Shown piece by piece: positions 17,489-25,967 of a stretch of DNA of 64,000 nt. The stretch spans positions 215,223 to 279,222 of the forward strand of contig LADT01000053.1 in NCBI GenBank assembly GCA_000961765.1, read 5' to 3'. The translations under genes and the position numbers were made by a program. Below the pieces are notes generated by a model. The model saw only the letters and a list, made by a program, of their open reading frames with translations, was not told where the DNA came from and searched no databases. Positions within the stretch are counted from its first letter, which is position 1, and the number at the start of each line of letters is the position of its first letter. Source of the stretch: Clostridiaceae bacterium BRH_c20a. GTDB lineage: Bacteria; Bacillota; Peptococcia; Peptococcales; BICA1-8.

Positions 17489-18187
17489 ATGAACAAAAAG
17501 AACTGGCAGGTGCCAATTACTATAGTATTAGTATTCTTGGGTGTTTTATTGTCCGCCCAATTTCAAACTCAAACTCGGGTACTCTCCGACTTATCAATGC
17601 AAAAAACTGAGGACCTCATTACTATGGTTAGAAATCTAAGCGACAAGAGAATGCAGTTGGAAAGAGAATTAGAAGAAAATGAAAGAAAAGTACTAACCAT
17701 AAAGAACTCCAGTTCAGATGAACTAAATATTATAAATAGCCTAAATGCGGAGTTAAATAAGCTCAATCTCATCAACGGAATTGAAGAGATAAAGGGTCCG
17801 GGCCTGCAGGTAATTATTGATCAAGACTCACCAATTCTTTATGTTGATATTGTCAGCATTATTAATGAGCTCTGGGCTGCTGGAGCAGAAGCAATATCTG
17901 TAAATAATATTAGGATTGATACAAATTCAATTTTTTTCTATACCGAGACAGAAAATGCCATGTATATAACTCTAAATCACAAGCCTTTAACCTTCCCTAT
18001 TCTAATAAATGCCATAGGTAACCCAAATACTTTGGAAAAGGGGCTAACCTTACCAGGTGGAATTATAGATAACCTAGCCTTATTTAGAGCTTATCCTTAT
18101 CTAGAACAAACTGAGGAAATCATTATACCCGCTATTGAAAACCCTCCAGTTTTTATTGACGCTATAATCAACAAAAAAACGCCTTAA
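17489..18187 (+). CDS. DUF881 family membrane-anchored protein (second copy)
   Basis: At 232 residues it is a paralogue of the gene at 15892, with the same architecture: a TM helix (QVPITIVLVFLGVLLSAQF), a coiled coil (about 30-90) and a DUF881 core (IKGPGLQVIIDQDS, AEAISVNNIRID, FPILINAIGNPNTLEKGL). The ATG at 17489 is preferred: GGTGA lies 5-9 bases upstream and the protein then begins MNKKNWQVP, mirroring the first copy. In-frame TTG and GTG codons 9-12 bases upstream are alternatives. It ends at a strong terminator. Confidence 0.88.
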   Translation: MNKKNWQVPITIVLVFLGVLLSAQFQTQTRVLSDLSMQKTEDLITMVRNLSDKRMQLERELEENERKVLTIKNSSSDELNIINSLNAELNKLNLINGIEEIKGPGLQVIIDQDSPILYVDIVSIINELWAAGAEAISVNNIRIDTNSIFFYTETENAMYITLNHKPLTFPILINAIGNPNTLEKGLTLPGGIIDNLALFRAYPYLEQTEEIIIPAIENPPVFIDAIINKKTP

Positions 18188-18204
18188 CAAAAGGCGTTTT
18201 TTTA
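18173..18204. terminator. Bidirectional terminator between convergent genes
   Basis: The stem AAAAAACGCC/GGCGTTTTTT has a 9-base loop and A/T tracts on both sides, between DUF881 (plus) and the 601-residue gene (minus). Confidence 0.9.
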
Positions 18205-18209
18205 CTTTG

Positions 18210-20015
18210 CTAATTAAGTATTCTCATATTTTTTGCCATTTTCAATTGAGTGCCTTGAGGAACAAGAAATTTCGTATATGGATCTTTTTTTAAATTACTA
18301 AGTAATTTACAATAATGCCATTTTTCTTTTTCGCCCCTTTGTTCCCATTCGCTAGCTAGGTCTACAATATTGCTTTCCGCAACAGGAAATGATTTCCCCC
18401 ATTTTTCAAGTTTTTCTCCATATGAAAAGATAAAAATATGATTTCGGTAAATTAAAGCTTCAACCAGATAATTTTCTTTTTTTATTTCAAAAACCTGAAT
18501 CTTTGACCCTAAAAAATAGCGTTCATCAGCTTGTTCTCTAATTAAATTATGCCAATATTGATAATCCTGGAAACTTAAATAATAAATATGGTTTTTTTCT
18601 GCAAGTTCCTTTGAAAGCATAAATTCAGTATCTGTTATAACCCTGTAAACATCTCTAACAAGACATAAACCTTTAACGGCCAAATGCACAGGGTTATTTG
18701 TACCTTGGATGAGCTCTTGAAAGAAATAACATATTTCCGTAACATTTTTTAAACCACTGCTAAATATTATCAGTTCATTATTAGTTAAAATAAACTCTCC
18801 ATAAATGTCTCTGGATATATCAAGCCCTTTATCTACAGGATCTCCTGCTTTGAACCACTTGTAACAAATGCCTCCTTCAAATTCACCGGTCACATGGACT
18901 TTGTCCCAATTATCAAAAGTACTTTTTATACTATTATAATTACTAATACTATAAACCCCGGCATAAACCTCATAATTCAAGGGGTTTAGGGGATCCCCGT
19001 CAGTAATAGGGCAGAAACACTCTATTTTCACAACAGAAATATACCATTGCTGATTTATTTTTTCCAGTTCAAAAGAAAAATCAATTTTTTTAAGTTCATC
19101 CTTTTCATTACTGCCAATAATTTGATATTGGCAAATAGCATTATTTTCACCATTTATCCATGCCAATGGAATGGATTTGATAAACGAGTATTTTTCAAAA
19201 GGATGAACCCAATTGTCCAAAAAGTCATTTCTATCACCAAATTTCTCCTGCAGACCTGGTGCCGCTAGGTCATATACTAAAGAAGCATCCATGTTTTTCA
19301 AGGCGAGCAAGTATGCATTAACTAAACGCTCTGGCGTAGATTCTTTAGCTGCTAACCATAGCTCCCTATTGTTTTCTGTATCCTCTACTTTCGTATTATT
19401 AGTTAGAAAATGTTTATATTGGGAGAAGCCGCTAGCTACTTTAGTCCCAAAGCGTTGATTTTGTTTATAGGCATCTTGCAAAAGTCTCTGGGCAGAGAAA
19501 TAATTTATGCTCCTCAGATTTTGTTTTTCAATAATTTTCAAAAGTTCTTCCTTATTAGAACTAGTGTGCTGAAAATATTCCTTTATACCTAAATGATTAA
19601 AAGCCAGGGAAAAATAATAGGCATGATAATCTTTTTCTACTTTCATTATTAGAACTAAAACACAGGAGCCTTGAAGTCGAGACGGTGAAACATAAGCTTG
19701 TACATCTAAAGAGCTAAACTGCCGTGGAATTAATGGATTAACTTTGTGTCCTAGATATTCTAATTTACGCAAGGTCTTAGCAGCTATCCTTTGGACCTCA
19801 CCCTCCATTTCTCTGGAAATTAACTGAAAAAGTGGAATCAATTTAGAATTATTAGTTTTAGATAAGTTTTCAACTATTTTTAATTGTATATCCGAAGGTA
19901 AATTTTCAATAATATTCAAACATGTGCTTTGAGCCCCATCTAATTCAGTCAATACAATGAGCTCTTTGGCTAATTCATTATAAATATTTCCGCTTATAAA
20001 GCCTTTTCTTAGCAC
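18210..20015 (-). CDS. Hypothetical 601-residue protein with HEAT-like N-terminus
   Basis: I do not recognise this as a named family. The start is GTG with GGGAG nine bases upstream. Residues about 20-95 are helical with a HEAT-repeat look (IQLKIVENLSKTNNSKLIPL, then VQRIAAKTLRKLEYLG). A middle segment (about 105-200) is followed by a stretch (about 225-345, VNAYLLALKNMDASLVYDLA to ISVVKIEC) that resembles a small NTF2-like or DUF4878-type domain. The rest is mixed alpha/beta with many aromatic residues and charged patches. No signal peptide or TM segment is seen, so it is probably cytoplasmic. It stands alone between a terminator and a non-coding region. Confidence 0.75.
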   Translation of the reverse strand: MLRKGFISGNIYNELAKELIVLTELDGAQSTCLNIIENLPSDIQLKIVENLSKTNNSKLIPLFQLISREMEGEVQRIAAKTLRKLEYLGHKVNPLIPRQFSSLDVQAYVSPSRLQGSCVLVLIMKVEKDYHAYYFSLAFNHLGIKEYFQHTSSNKEELLKIIEKQNLRSINYFSAQRLLQDAYKQNQRFGTKVASGFSQYKHFLTNNTKVEDTENNRELWLAAKESTPERLVNAYLLALKNMDASLVYDLAAPGLQEKFGDRNDFLDNWVHPFEKYSFIKSIPLAWINGENNAICQYQIIGSNEKDELKKIDFSFELEKINQQWYISVVKIECFCPITDGDPLNPLNYEVYAGVYSISNYNSIKSTFDNWDKVHVTGEFEGGICYKWFKAGDPVDKGLDISRDIYGEFILTNNELIIFSSGLKNVTEICYFFQELIQGTNNPVHLAVKGLCLVRDVYRVITDTEFMLSKELAEKNHIYYLSFQDYQYWHNLIREQADERYFLGSKIQVFEIKKENYLVEALIYRNHIFIFSYGEKLEKWGKSFPVAESNIVDLASEWEQRGEKEKWHYCKLLSNLKKDPYTKFLVPQGTQLKMAKNMRILN

Positions 20016-20391
20016 GTACTAAAACTCCCTTTCTCCTCGTGTAATGTCCCACTTTTCACTTTATATCCTTTCGCTTTACAAGCAAATTTTCCTTTACTTT
20101 TTTTCCGTATTTTTCCATCATCTTTCGCTAGCAACCTGCATTTTATGCGCAACATTTAGTGAGTTTTGTACCAATACCTTTATATAGCAAGAAAGTACTA
20201 AAAATTTCTTTTTAATTGTCATCTTATGTTATAAAAAAGCAGGTTGCCTGTATAATATTGAAGAATTAAAAAAACGCCCATAATTTAAGGCGTTTTTTAG
20301 CATCATAAATTTTCTTAATAGCATAGAATACAATAGAAACACTTCTTTCAAAAAGAGGTGAATCTGCATTATAAGACTTGGGGTGAAATTA
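20016..20391. other. Intergenic region, no gene seen
   Basis: This 376-base AT-rich stretch contains only the fmdB terminator (20268-20297) and possible promoter-like A/T segments such as TATAATATTG at 20251-20260. Confidence 0.5.
20268..20297 (-). terminator. Terminator of the fmdB transcript
   Basis: AAAAACGCC...GGCGTTTTT forms a stem with T-runs on both strands. Because fmdB reads leftward into it, this probably ends that mRNA, leaving a 3' UTR of about 230 bases antisense to the small plus-strand frame. Confidence 0.75.
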
Positions 20392-20529
20392 ATGGGTGAT
20401 TCTTTGGTAATGTTACTTCTTACCTTAAGCCTGACACTATGGATTAAGCTAACTTCCTCTCTCAAAAAACGGCTGTGGCCACCCTCTAGTAATAAACCCA
20501 GCCAGAGAAAGTCAAACGTAGACAGCTAA
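20392..20529 (+). CDS. Putative 45-residue single-pass membrane microprotein
   Basis: This short frame has ATG preceded by GGGGTGA at a 5-base spacing. The product has a hydrophobic helix (LVMLLLTLSLTLWIKL, residues 5-20) followed by a basic, polar tail (KKRLWPPSSNKPSQRK). It is too short to assign to a family. Its stop overlaps the 3' end of the convergent fmdB by 4 bp. The clean ribosome site and amphipathic design favour a real gene, but it could be fortuitous because it lies in the fmdB 3' UTR. Confidence 0.5.
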   Translation: MGDSLVMLLLTLSLTLWIKLTSSLKKRLWPPSSNKPSQRKSNVDS

Positions 20530-20735
20530 CAGCCCGAACAACTGCCGCAGCTACCGCTAGAACACGATGAACCTGCGCTACCCCCAGAAATTCCGCCTAA
20601 ATTAACTCTATTAAACTTTTGCTGAATATCTCCTGAGCAACATTCAGGACAAGCTACCTTAGCCTTATCCTTAATGCTAACCTGTACGGTAAAATTTTTG
20701 TCACATTTTTTACACCTAAAATCATAGGCTGGCAT
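20526..20735 (-). CDS. FmdB-family zinc ribbon protein
   Basis: This 69-residue protein starts MPAYDFRCKKCDKNF, the hallmark of FmdB/CxxC_CxxC_SSSS putative regulators, with a second CxxC (ACPECCSGD) completing one zinc ribbon. The tail is a glycine/serine/cysteine-rich repeat (SSCSSGSCGSCSGC) that is common in this family. GGAGGTGA precedes the ATG at 20735. The function is unknown, with proposed regulatory roles. Confidence 0.92.
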   Translation of the reverse strand: MPAYDFRCKKCDKNFTVQVSIKDKAKVACPECCSGDIQQKFNRVNLGGISGGSAGSSCSSGSCGSCSGC

Positions 20736-20924
20736 ACCCTCACCTCCCATAATTAAAAAGCCATTCCCTAAAATTCAGTATATCTCTTGGTGCTATCTTT
20801 AGCAATATATATCTTATTATTCAGATTAAGGGATGTAATATCCCTTTCCTTCATTTGCAAACTAGCATATATTTGGTATGCAGGAAAAACCTTCATCCTC
20901 ATAGAAATATATAAAAAACGACTA

Positions 20925-21009
20925 TGGACTATAGACCATAGATTATAGTCCATAGACCATAGACCATTGTCTTTTATCTTTTTCTAGCACTAGCCACTAG
21001 TCACTAAAC
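20925..21009. repeat. Heptamer-type ATAGACC/ATAGTCC and ACTAGTC repeats
   Basis: The run GACTATAGACCATAGATTAT and following ATAGTCC/ATAGACC units (7-bp period) is followed by ACTAGCCACTAGTCACTAA. No reading frame through it looks coding. Confidence 0.75.
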
Positions 21010-21027
21010 CGAGGTAGGTGTCAGCAA

Positions 21028-22113
21028 ATGCTTAATCTTAACGAAACAGTACATCTTGAGCCCCAATCTCAGATATATAAAGGTTCATATTCCGGTACCA
21101 TAATTAATATAGCTGATTCTACCTTTATAATTACCATGCCCTACGAAAACGGGAAATTAGTACTTTTAAGTGTGGGAACAATGCTTAAAGTAGATATCCC
21201 CGAAAAAGAAATTTCCTTTATATCCGAAGTTATTAATAGGACCTTTGTTCCAGAGCCCTCTCTAGTTTTGACTCTACCTATTCAGTTCTCAGATAAAAAG
21301 ACCAATAAACAAACTAAATTCATTTCCATAACCAGTGGAAAAGGTGGAGTCGGAAAAACCAGTTTTACTATAAACCTAGGAATAACATTAAGCCGGATGG
21401 GGTATCGAACCTTTATTATTGATGCTGACCTAGGAACAGCGAATGTTGATGTACTTCTCAACATGCATCCCAAATATAATTTAAATGATATCTTAAATAA
21501 AGAAAAGGATATACTAGATATAATTATCGAAGGACCTGGAGGAATCCAGGTTGTCCCTGGAGGCTCAGGACTTCAGAACCTAGCTGACCTAGATGAATGG
21601 CAGTTTAGCCGTTTGATTAATAGTTTTCAGACCCTAGAAAAATATGCTGATATAATATTAATAGATACAGGAGCAGGTCTTTCCAAAAACGTTGTTAACT
21701 TTATTTTAGCTAGTGACGAAATAATCGTTGTGACAACGCCGGAACCCCATGCCATAACCGATGCCTATGCTATTATTAAGGTTATGGATAACAGGGACTC
21801 CTCCCTAAAACCTAAACTTGTTCTCAACAGAGTCGAAAGTCCGGAAGAAGCTAGGCAGGTCACTAAAAAAATGATTCAAGTTACAGACCGCTTTTTGACT
21901 TTAAAACTAGATAGCTTAGGCTACATTCTAGAAGACAGTCATGTTCTAAAAGCAATTAAAAGACTGCGCCCCTTTGTGCTTACTGATCCCCAAAGTCCAG
22001 CGTCTCAATGTGTAAAAAATATTGCCCAAAAAATAGTGCATCCCGAGGAAACCAACCAGCTCGAAGTTAGAAAAAGTTTCTTTAACCGATTTAAGGAGCT
22101 GTTTAATAAATGA
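21028..22113 (+). CDS. FlhG/MinD-type ATPase fused to a YcgR N-terminal flagellar-brake domain
   Basis: This 361-residue protein has two parts. Residues 1-85 match the N-terminal domain of YcgR-type flagellar brake proteins (VHLEPQS, ITMPYENGKLVLLSVGTML, SLVLTLP). Residues 94-345 are a deviant Walker ATPase of the MinD/ParA/FlhG group: SGKGGVGKTS (signature K105, Walker lysine K110), IIDADLGTANVDVLL, and ILIDTGAGLS for Walker B. FlhG controls flagellar number and placement; YcgR-N normally precedes a PilZ domain that binds c-di-GMP, which is absent here. The last codons overlap nrdJ (ATGA). No flagellar genes are in the window, so a flagellar role is inferred from the domains only. Confidence 0.85.
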   Translation: MLNLNETVHLEPQSQIYKGSYSGTIINIADSTFIITMPYENGKLVLLSVGTMLKVDIPEKEISFISEVINRTFVPEPSLVLTLPIQFSDKKTNKQTKFISITSGKGGVGKTSFTINLGITLSRMGYRTFIIDADLGTANVDVLLNMHPKYNLNDILNKEKDILDIIIEGPGGIQVVPGGSGLQNLADLDEWQFSRLINSFQTLEKYADIILIDTGAGLSKNVVNFILASDEIIVVTTPEPHAITDAYAIIKVMDNRDSSLKPKLVLNRVESPEEARQVTKKMIQVTDRFLTLKLDSLGYILEDSHVLKAIKRLRPFVLTDPQSPASQCVKNIAQKIVHPEETNQLEVRKSFFNRFKELFNK

Positions 22114-23888
22114 CCACTTTAGATCAATTCATTAATAATTACCCTTGGAGGAATATCAAGCTGGATTTATCTCCATTGGCCCATGAAATTTTAAAGCAGC
22201 GCTATCTTTTAAAAAACTCCCACCAGGAAATAATTGAAACCCCTCTAGAAATGTATATAAGGGTTTCCAAATACATGGTTTCCCAGGAAAAATCTCCTCA
22301 AGAACAAATTTTCTGGTTTAATAAATATTTCAATGGATTAGCTCTACAAGAATGGTGTGTATCTAGTCCGGGTCTAATGAATTCAGGCACTAAGCTTTCT
22401 CAGCTCAGTGCCTGTTTTATTCTAGAGATTGAAGATAATTTAGAAAATATCTTTACTACTCTAAAAAATGCAGCCCTGATTTATAAATCAGGGGGTGGAG
22501 TAGGCTTCTATTTCGGCAATCTTCGGGAGCAGCAAGCAGTAATTGAAAGCACCAAAGGTGTCTCTAGCGGCATCCCCTCTTGGCTTAAGCTTTATGATAC
22601 GGCTGTAAACTGTGTAGCCCAAGGGGGTAAACGGCGGGGAGCAGCTTTAGGACTTTTGCCCATTAATCATCCTGATATTGATTACTGGCTTGAAGCCAAA
22701 TCCCAGGAAAACCATTTGACCAACTTTAACCTGTCTGTTTCAATTACCGATGAATTCATGGAAGCCTTAGAGAAGGATAAAGATATTGCTTTAGTCAGTC
22801 CGTTAGGTTATATTGTTAAAAACATACCCGCCCGCAGTTTATGGGAAAAACTCTGTTATCATGCCTGGCACAAAGGGGAGCCTGGGGTGTTTTTTATTGA
22901 CCGAATCAATCAAGATCATGCTAACCCCCACCTGGGGAGGATTAACTGTAGTAACCCCTGTGCGGAATTTGTCAATATTAATTATTCCTCGTGTAATTTA
23001 GCCTCTATAAATTTAGAAAGACACCTTTTAAATAATGGTAATCAGATAACCTTTGATTGGAATAAATTTAGGGAGACAATTATTACAGTACAACGTTTCC
23101 TCGATAACATGATAGACGCTAACCATCTTCCCCTTAAAGAATTAAAAGAAATAACTCAGGCCATTCGCCCCCAAGGCTTAGGGTTTATGGGTTTAGCTAG
23201 AGTCTTAAAAGCCTTAAAGCTAGGGTACCATAGTGAGGCTGCTCGCCAATGGGCGGAAAAGATGGCTGGTTTTCTTCGCCAGAGCGCCGAAGAGGCTTCT
23301 CACGCCCTAGCCTTAGAAAGAGGGGTCTATCCAGCATGGCTAGGTTCAACATGGGAAAAGGAAAATAAGCAAATGCGAAATAGCTGCCTTTTAGCCATTG
23401 CACCCACAGGGACTATTGCTAGCCTGTGCAATACCTCCTGGGGCTTAGAGCCGGAATTCGCCCCAGCATATATGAGGCAAATATTAGGCGAGCAAACCTT
23501 TTTTGAAATTGATCCCCAGCTACTGCAAATAATGCAGGAACTAAATATCGATAGTCCTGAAATGCGGGGAAAAATTCTAGCCGCCGGTTCCATTCAAGGT
23601 TTTAATGAATTCCCCCAGGAAATAAAAGAGGTTTATGTCTATGCCAAAGATATACACCCAACGGACCACATTAAAATGCAGGCTACCATTCAACAGCATG
23701 TTGACGGTGCCTGCAGTAAAACCATTAACTTACCCTCAAATGCAAGTACAGAAGATGTAGACCAAGCCTTCCGGCTTGCCTATAAATTGGGTGTAAAAGG
23801 GTGTACTGTCTACCGGGACCGGAGCAGAGAAAGGCAAGTCTTGCACAATTGCAAAATAGATAATAACTGCCCGGAATGCCAGATTTAA
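22110..23888 (+). CDS. nrdJ: Adenosylcobalamin-dependent (class II) ribonucleotide reductase
   Basis: This 592-residue monomeric-type class II enzyme reduces ribonucleotides using B12. Motifs include LSACFILEIEDNLENIF (active-site cysteine region), SGGGVGFYFGNLR, NPCAEFVNINYSSCNLASI (radical cysteine and catalytic asparagine/glutamate), IAPTGTIASLCNTSWGLEP, and a C-terminal CPEC pair for re-reduction. It is shorter than the 700-1000-residue forms and lacks an N-terminal ATP-cone. It is translationally coupled to the FlhG-like gene through ATGA, an unexpected pairing. Its end overlaps the convergent radical SAM gene by 4 bp. Confidence 0.94.
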   Translation: MTTLDQFINNYPWRNIKLDLSPLAHEILKQRYLLKNSHQEIIETPLEMYIRVSKYMVSQEKSPQEQIFWFNKYFNGLALQEWCVSSPGLMNSGTKLSQLSACFILEIEDNLENIFTTLKNAALIYKSGGGVGFYFGNLREQQAVIESTKGVSSGIPSWLKLYDTAVNCVAQGGKRRGAALGLLPINHPDIDYWLEAKSQENHLTNFNLSVSITDEFMEALEKDKDIALVSPLGYIVKNIPARSLWEKLCYHAWHKGEPGVFFIDRINQDHANPHLGRINCSNPCAEFVNINYSSCNLASINLERHLLNNGNQITFDWNKFRETIITVQRFLDNMIDANHLPLKELKEITQAIRPQGLGFMGLARVLKALKLGYHSEAARQWAEKMAGFLRQSAEEASHALALERGVYPAWLGSTWEKENKQMRNSCLLAIAPTGTIASLCNTSWGLEPEFAPAYMRQILGEQTFFEIDPQLLQIMQELNIDSPEMRGKILAAGSIQGFNEFPQEIKEVYVYAKDIHPTDHIKMQATIQQHVDGACSKTINLPSNASTEDVDQAFRLAYKLGVKGCTVYRDRSRERQVLHNCKIDNNCPECQI

Positions 23889-24760
23889 CTGAATTTTTTT
23901 CTATACCCACACTTTCTACAGAGCTCCTCAACCGCATCCCGCCGGGAAAAGCCTTGATAAAGGTTATTTGCCCTCTCACCCTCTATTATTTCAGAGAAGT
24001 GGTTCTTATTAATATTGCCTAAATTTATTACTCCTTCTCCATCAAGGCAGCACGGTACTACAGTCCCATCCACTAAAATTGCTGCTTGATTCCTAAGACC
24101 ATAACAAAAGCCCTTGCCTTTATCCTCTGCTTCTTTTAAATCCGGCCATTGAAATTGCTGATCCTGATTTAAATATACTCGTTCAGCAATTTTAATCCCA
24201 CCACCGGGAATTACCTTTTCCTCTATTTTGAAAGGTAAATTAAATTCCTTTTCAATTATTGCCAGCAGCTGGGCATTCCTTTGCTTTTCAAGGTTTTTCT
24301 TATTATCCCCTACTAGATTCCATAGCCTTAAAGATATTATAATATTAGTTTCTTTCGTGGCTGTCTTGATAAATGTCAGAATGTCATTAATGTAATTGTC
24401 CATATGTTTTAGCCCATTATTTCCTTCCAAGCTATGCAGAGAAAAATTAATCTGCCTCAGGGCAGGTTTATCAATTATTTTATCCTTAACCTCATTGACT
24501 AAGGTGCCATTTGTAGTTAGATTTACCTTAATTCCTTTTTCATAGCTTAGATCTAAGAATGTATCTATTTCCGGATGGAGCAGCGGCTCCCCCTTTACAT
24601 GAAAGAAAATTAAATCGGTATAAGGCTTTATTTCATTTAATATTTTGATGAAGGTTTCTATTTTCATGTACTCAGGTTGCCGCCTTGTTGGTGGGCAAAA
24701 ACTACAGGCAAGATTACAGGCATTGGTAATCTCAATATATATTTTCCTAAATCTTTTCAC
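23885..24760 (-). CDS. Radical SAM/SPASM-type protein
   Basis: This 291-residue protein has the 4Fe-4S motif CNLACSFC (C15, C19, C22), a radical SAM core (VKGEPLLHPEIDTFLDL, VNLTTNGTL) and C-terminal cysteines (FCYGLRNQAAILVDGTVVPC, then C and ELCRKCGY) typical of a short SPASM/Twitch auxiliary cluster. The GTG at 24760 is chosen because GGAG lies eight bases upstream; an in-frame ATG at 24826 lacks a ribosome site. No peptide substrate or partner gene adjoins, so the target is unknown. It is convergent with nrdJ. Confidence 0.87.
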   Translation of the reverse strand: MKRFRKIYIEITNACNLACSFCPPTRRQPEYMKIETFIKILNEIKPYTDLIFFHVKGEPLLHPEIDTFLDLSYEKGIKVNLTTNGTLVNEVKDKIIDKPALRQINFSLHSLEGNNGLKHMDNYINDILTFIKTATKETNIIISLRLWNLVGDNKKNLEKQRNAQLLAIIEKEFNLPFKIEEKVIPGGGIKIAERVYLNQDQQFQWPDLKEAEDKGKGFCYGLRNQAAILVDGTVVPCCLDGEGVINLGNINKNHFSEIIEGERANNLYQGFSRRDAVEELCRKCGYRKKFS

Positions 24761-24849
24761 TTTTTCTACTCCAATCCAAGCACTGGCTATTAATTTGTTA
24801 ATGATTCTATTATGCCATAATCTCAAAACTCATGGCAATGAAACACAAA

Positions 24850-24868
24850 GGGCTGCCTTTAGCAGCCC
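24850..24868 (-). terminator. Terminator of a decayed minus-strand gene
   Basis: GGGCTGC/GCAGCCC with a 5-base loop, followed on the minus strand by TTTGTGTTT. It sits just after the stop of the pseudogene at 24886. Confidence 0.55.
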
Positions 24869-24885
24869 CTGCAATTTAAAATGGC

Positions 24886-25160
24886 CTACTGAAGTTTTAT
24901 TGTATAGCTTATAGAGCTTCCATCGGAAAGTTCAATTCGCAGCCGCCAGCTACCAGGAGATAAACTACTAGACAGCAAAAATAAACCCCATGTTTTTAGT
25001 GGTGGTCCCTGGAAGTTGTATTATGCATACTGGGATGGAAGTTCATGGATCGGTGAAGTTATGAACCAAGATCATTTATCAGGATCATTGGATTCAATTG
25101 TTAAAGTACCTGTATATGTCGTTCCCCGCATGGGTGGAATAAAAAGAATAGTTATATACA
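24886..25160 (-). pseudogene. Remnant of a secreted or surface-protein C-terminus
   Basis: On the minus strand a single frame gives a plausible protein C-terminus (segments RGTTYTGTLTIESNDPDK and SLSPGSWRLRIELSDGSS, ending YTIKLQ) interrupted by two in-frame stops (TGA after NDPDK, TAA before YNFQGPP). It ends right before a terminator-like hairpin, as a former gene would. The beta-rich, glycine/serine-containing text resembles Ig-like or copper-amine-oxidase-associated surface domains, but I cannot name a family. The plus strand is also open here, so the orientation is not certain. Confidence 0.4.
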
Positions 25161-25188
25161 TAATATCTTACTTCTAGGGGGTTGCCTT

Positions 25189-25887
25189 ATGAATAATAAG
25201 AAGATTCTTATTATTGACGATGAGCCAGAAATCAGTCAGTTAATTGAAAAGTATCTTACTAGAGAGCGCTTTATTGTATTTATAGCTGATACTGCTGGTA
25301 AGGCACTGGAAATGTTAGCTTTAGAAAAACCCCACTTAATTATTCTGGATATCCTCCTTCCCGATACAGATGGGGTAGAACTGTGCAGACAGCTCCGTGA
25401 AGAAACAGAAGTGCCTATTATTTTTATAAGCTGTAAGGATGATATTTCAGATAAGATATTAGCCTTAGGGATGGGCGGAGACGATTATGTCACCAAGCCT
25501 TTTAGCCCTAAAGAAGTAGTTGCCCGAGTTAAGGCTCATTTGCGTCGCTCCAACATTTCAAATTCATATAAAAAAAAGAGTTCTACACTCACTTTTCCCG
25601 GGCTTATTATCGATCAATCAAGCTATTCAGTAATAATTAATGATGAGCGAATTACATTACCAGCAAAAGAGTTTCAGCTTTTAAATATACTTGCTAGAAA
25701 TCCGAATATTCTTTTTACTACCAATCAATTGTTTGATATGGTATGGCATGAAGACCATATCGGAGACCTGCGAACCGTAGTTGTCCATATTAGTAATTTA
25801 AGGAAAAAAGTTGAGAAAGATCCCACAAATCCACGATTTATTGTGACTGTAAGAAATGTTGGTTATAAGTTTAATCCAAATCCCTAA
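25189..25887 (+). CDS. OmpR/PhoB-family response regulator
   Basis: At 232 residues it has a receiver domain (acidic pair D10-D11, phospho-acceptor D54 in LIILDILLPD, K in YVTKPFSP) and a C-terminal winged helix (LPAKEFQLLNILARNPNILF, VVVHISNLRKKVE, VRNVGYKF). A ribosome site (GGGGG) precedes ATG by 8 bases. The histidine kinase gene follows after 80 bases and is almost certainly its partner. The target genes are unknown. Confidence 0.95.
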   Translation: MNNKKILIIDDEPEISQLIEKYLTRERFIVFIADTAGKALEMLALEKPHLIILDILLPDTDGVELCRQLREETEVPIIFISCKDDISDKILALGMGGDDYVTKPFSPKEVVARVKAHLRRSNISNSYKKKSSTLTFPGLIIDQSSYSVIINDERITLPAKEFQLLNILARNPNILFTTNQLFDMVWHEDHIGDLRTVVVHISNLRKKVEKDPTNPRFIVTVRNVGYKFNPNP

Positions 25888-25967
25888 CACCCTTATTTTA
25901 TTTCATGAACATTAAGCCAAAGTAAAGCCCAGCTAAAATTTACCTAAATTTTCCAAGGGGTGTTGTT

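Noticed and set aside
20229..20465. Minus-strand 78-codon frame
   Set aside because: Spans the fmdB terminator and is antisense to the better plus-strand small frame; no ribosome site.
20768..20953. Minus-strand 61-codon frame
   Set aside because: Starts in heptamer repeats and has no ribosome site or family features.
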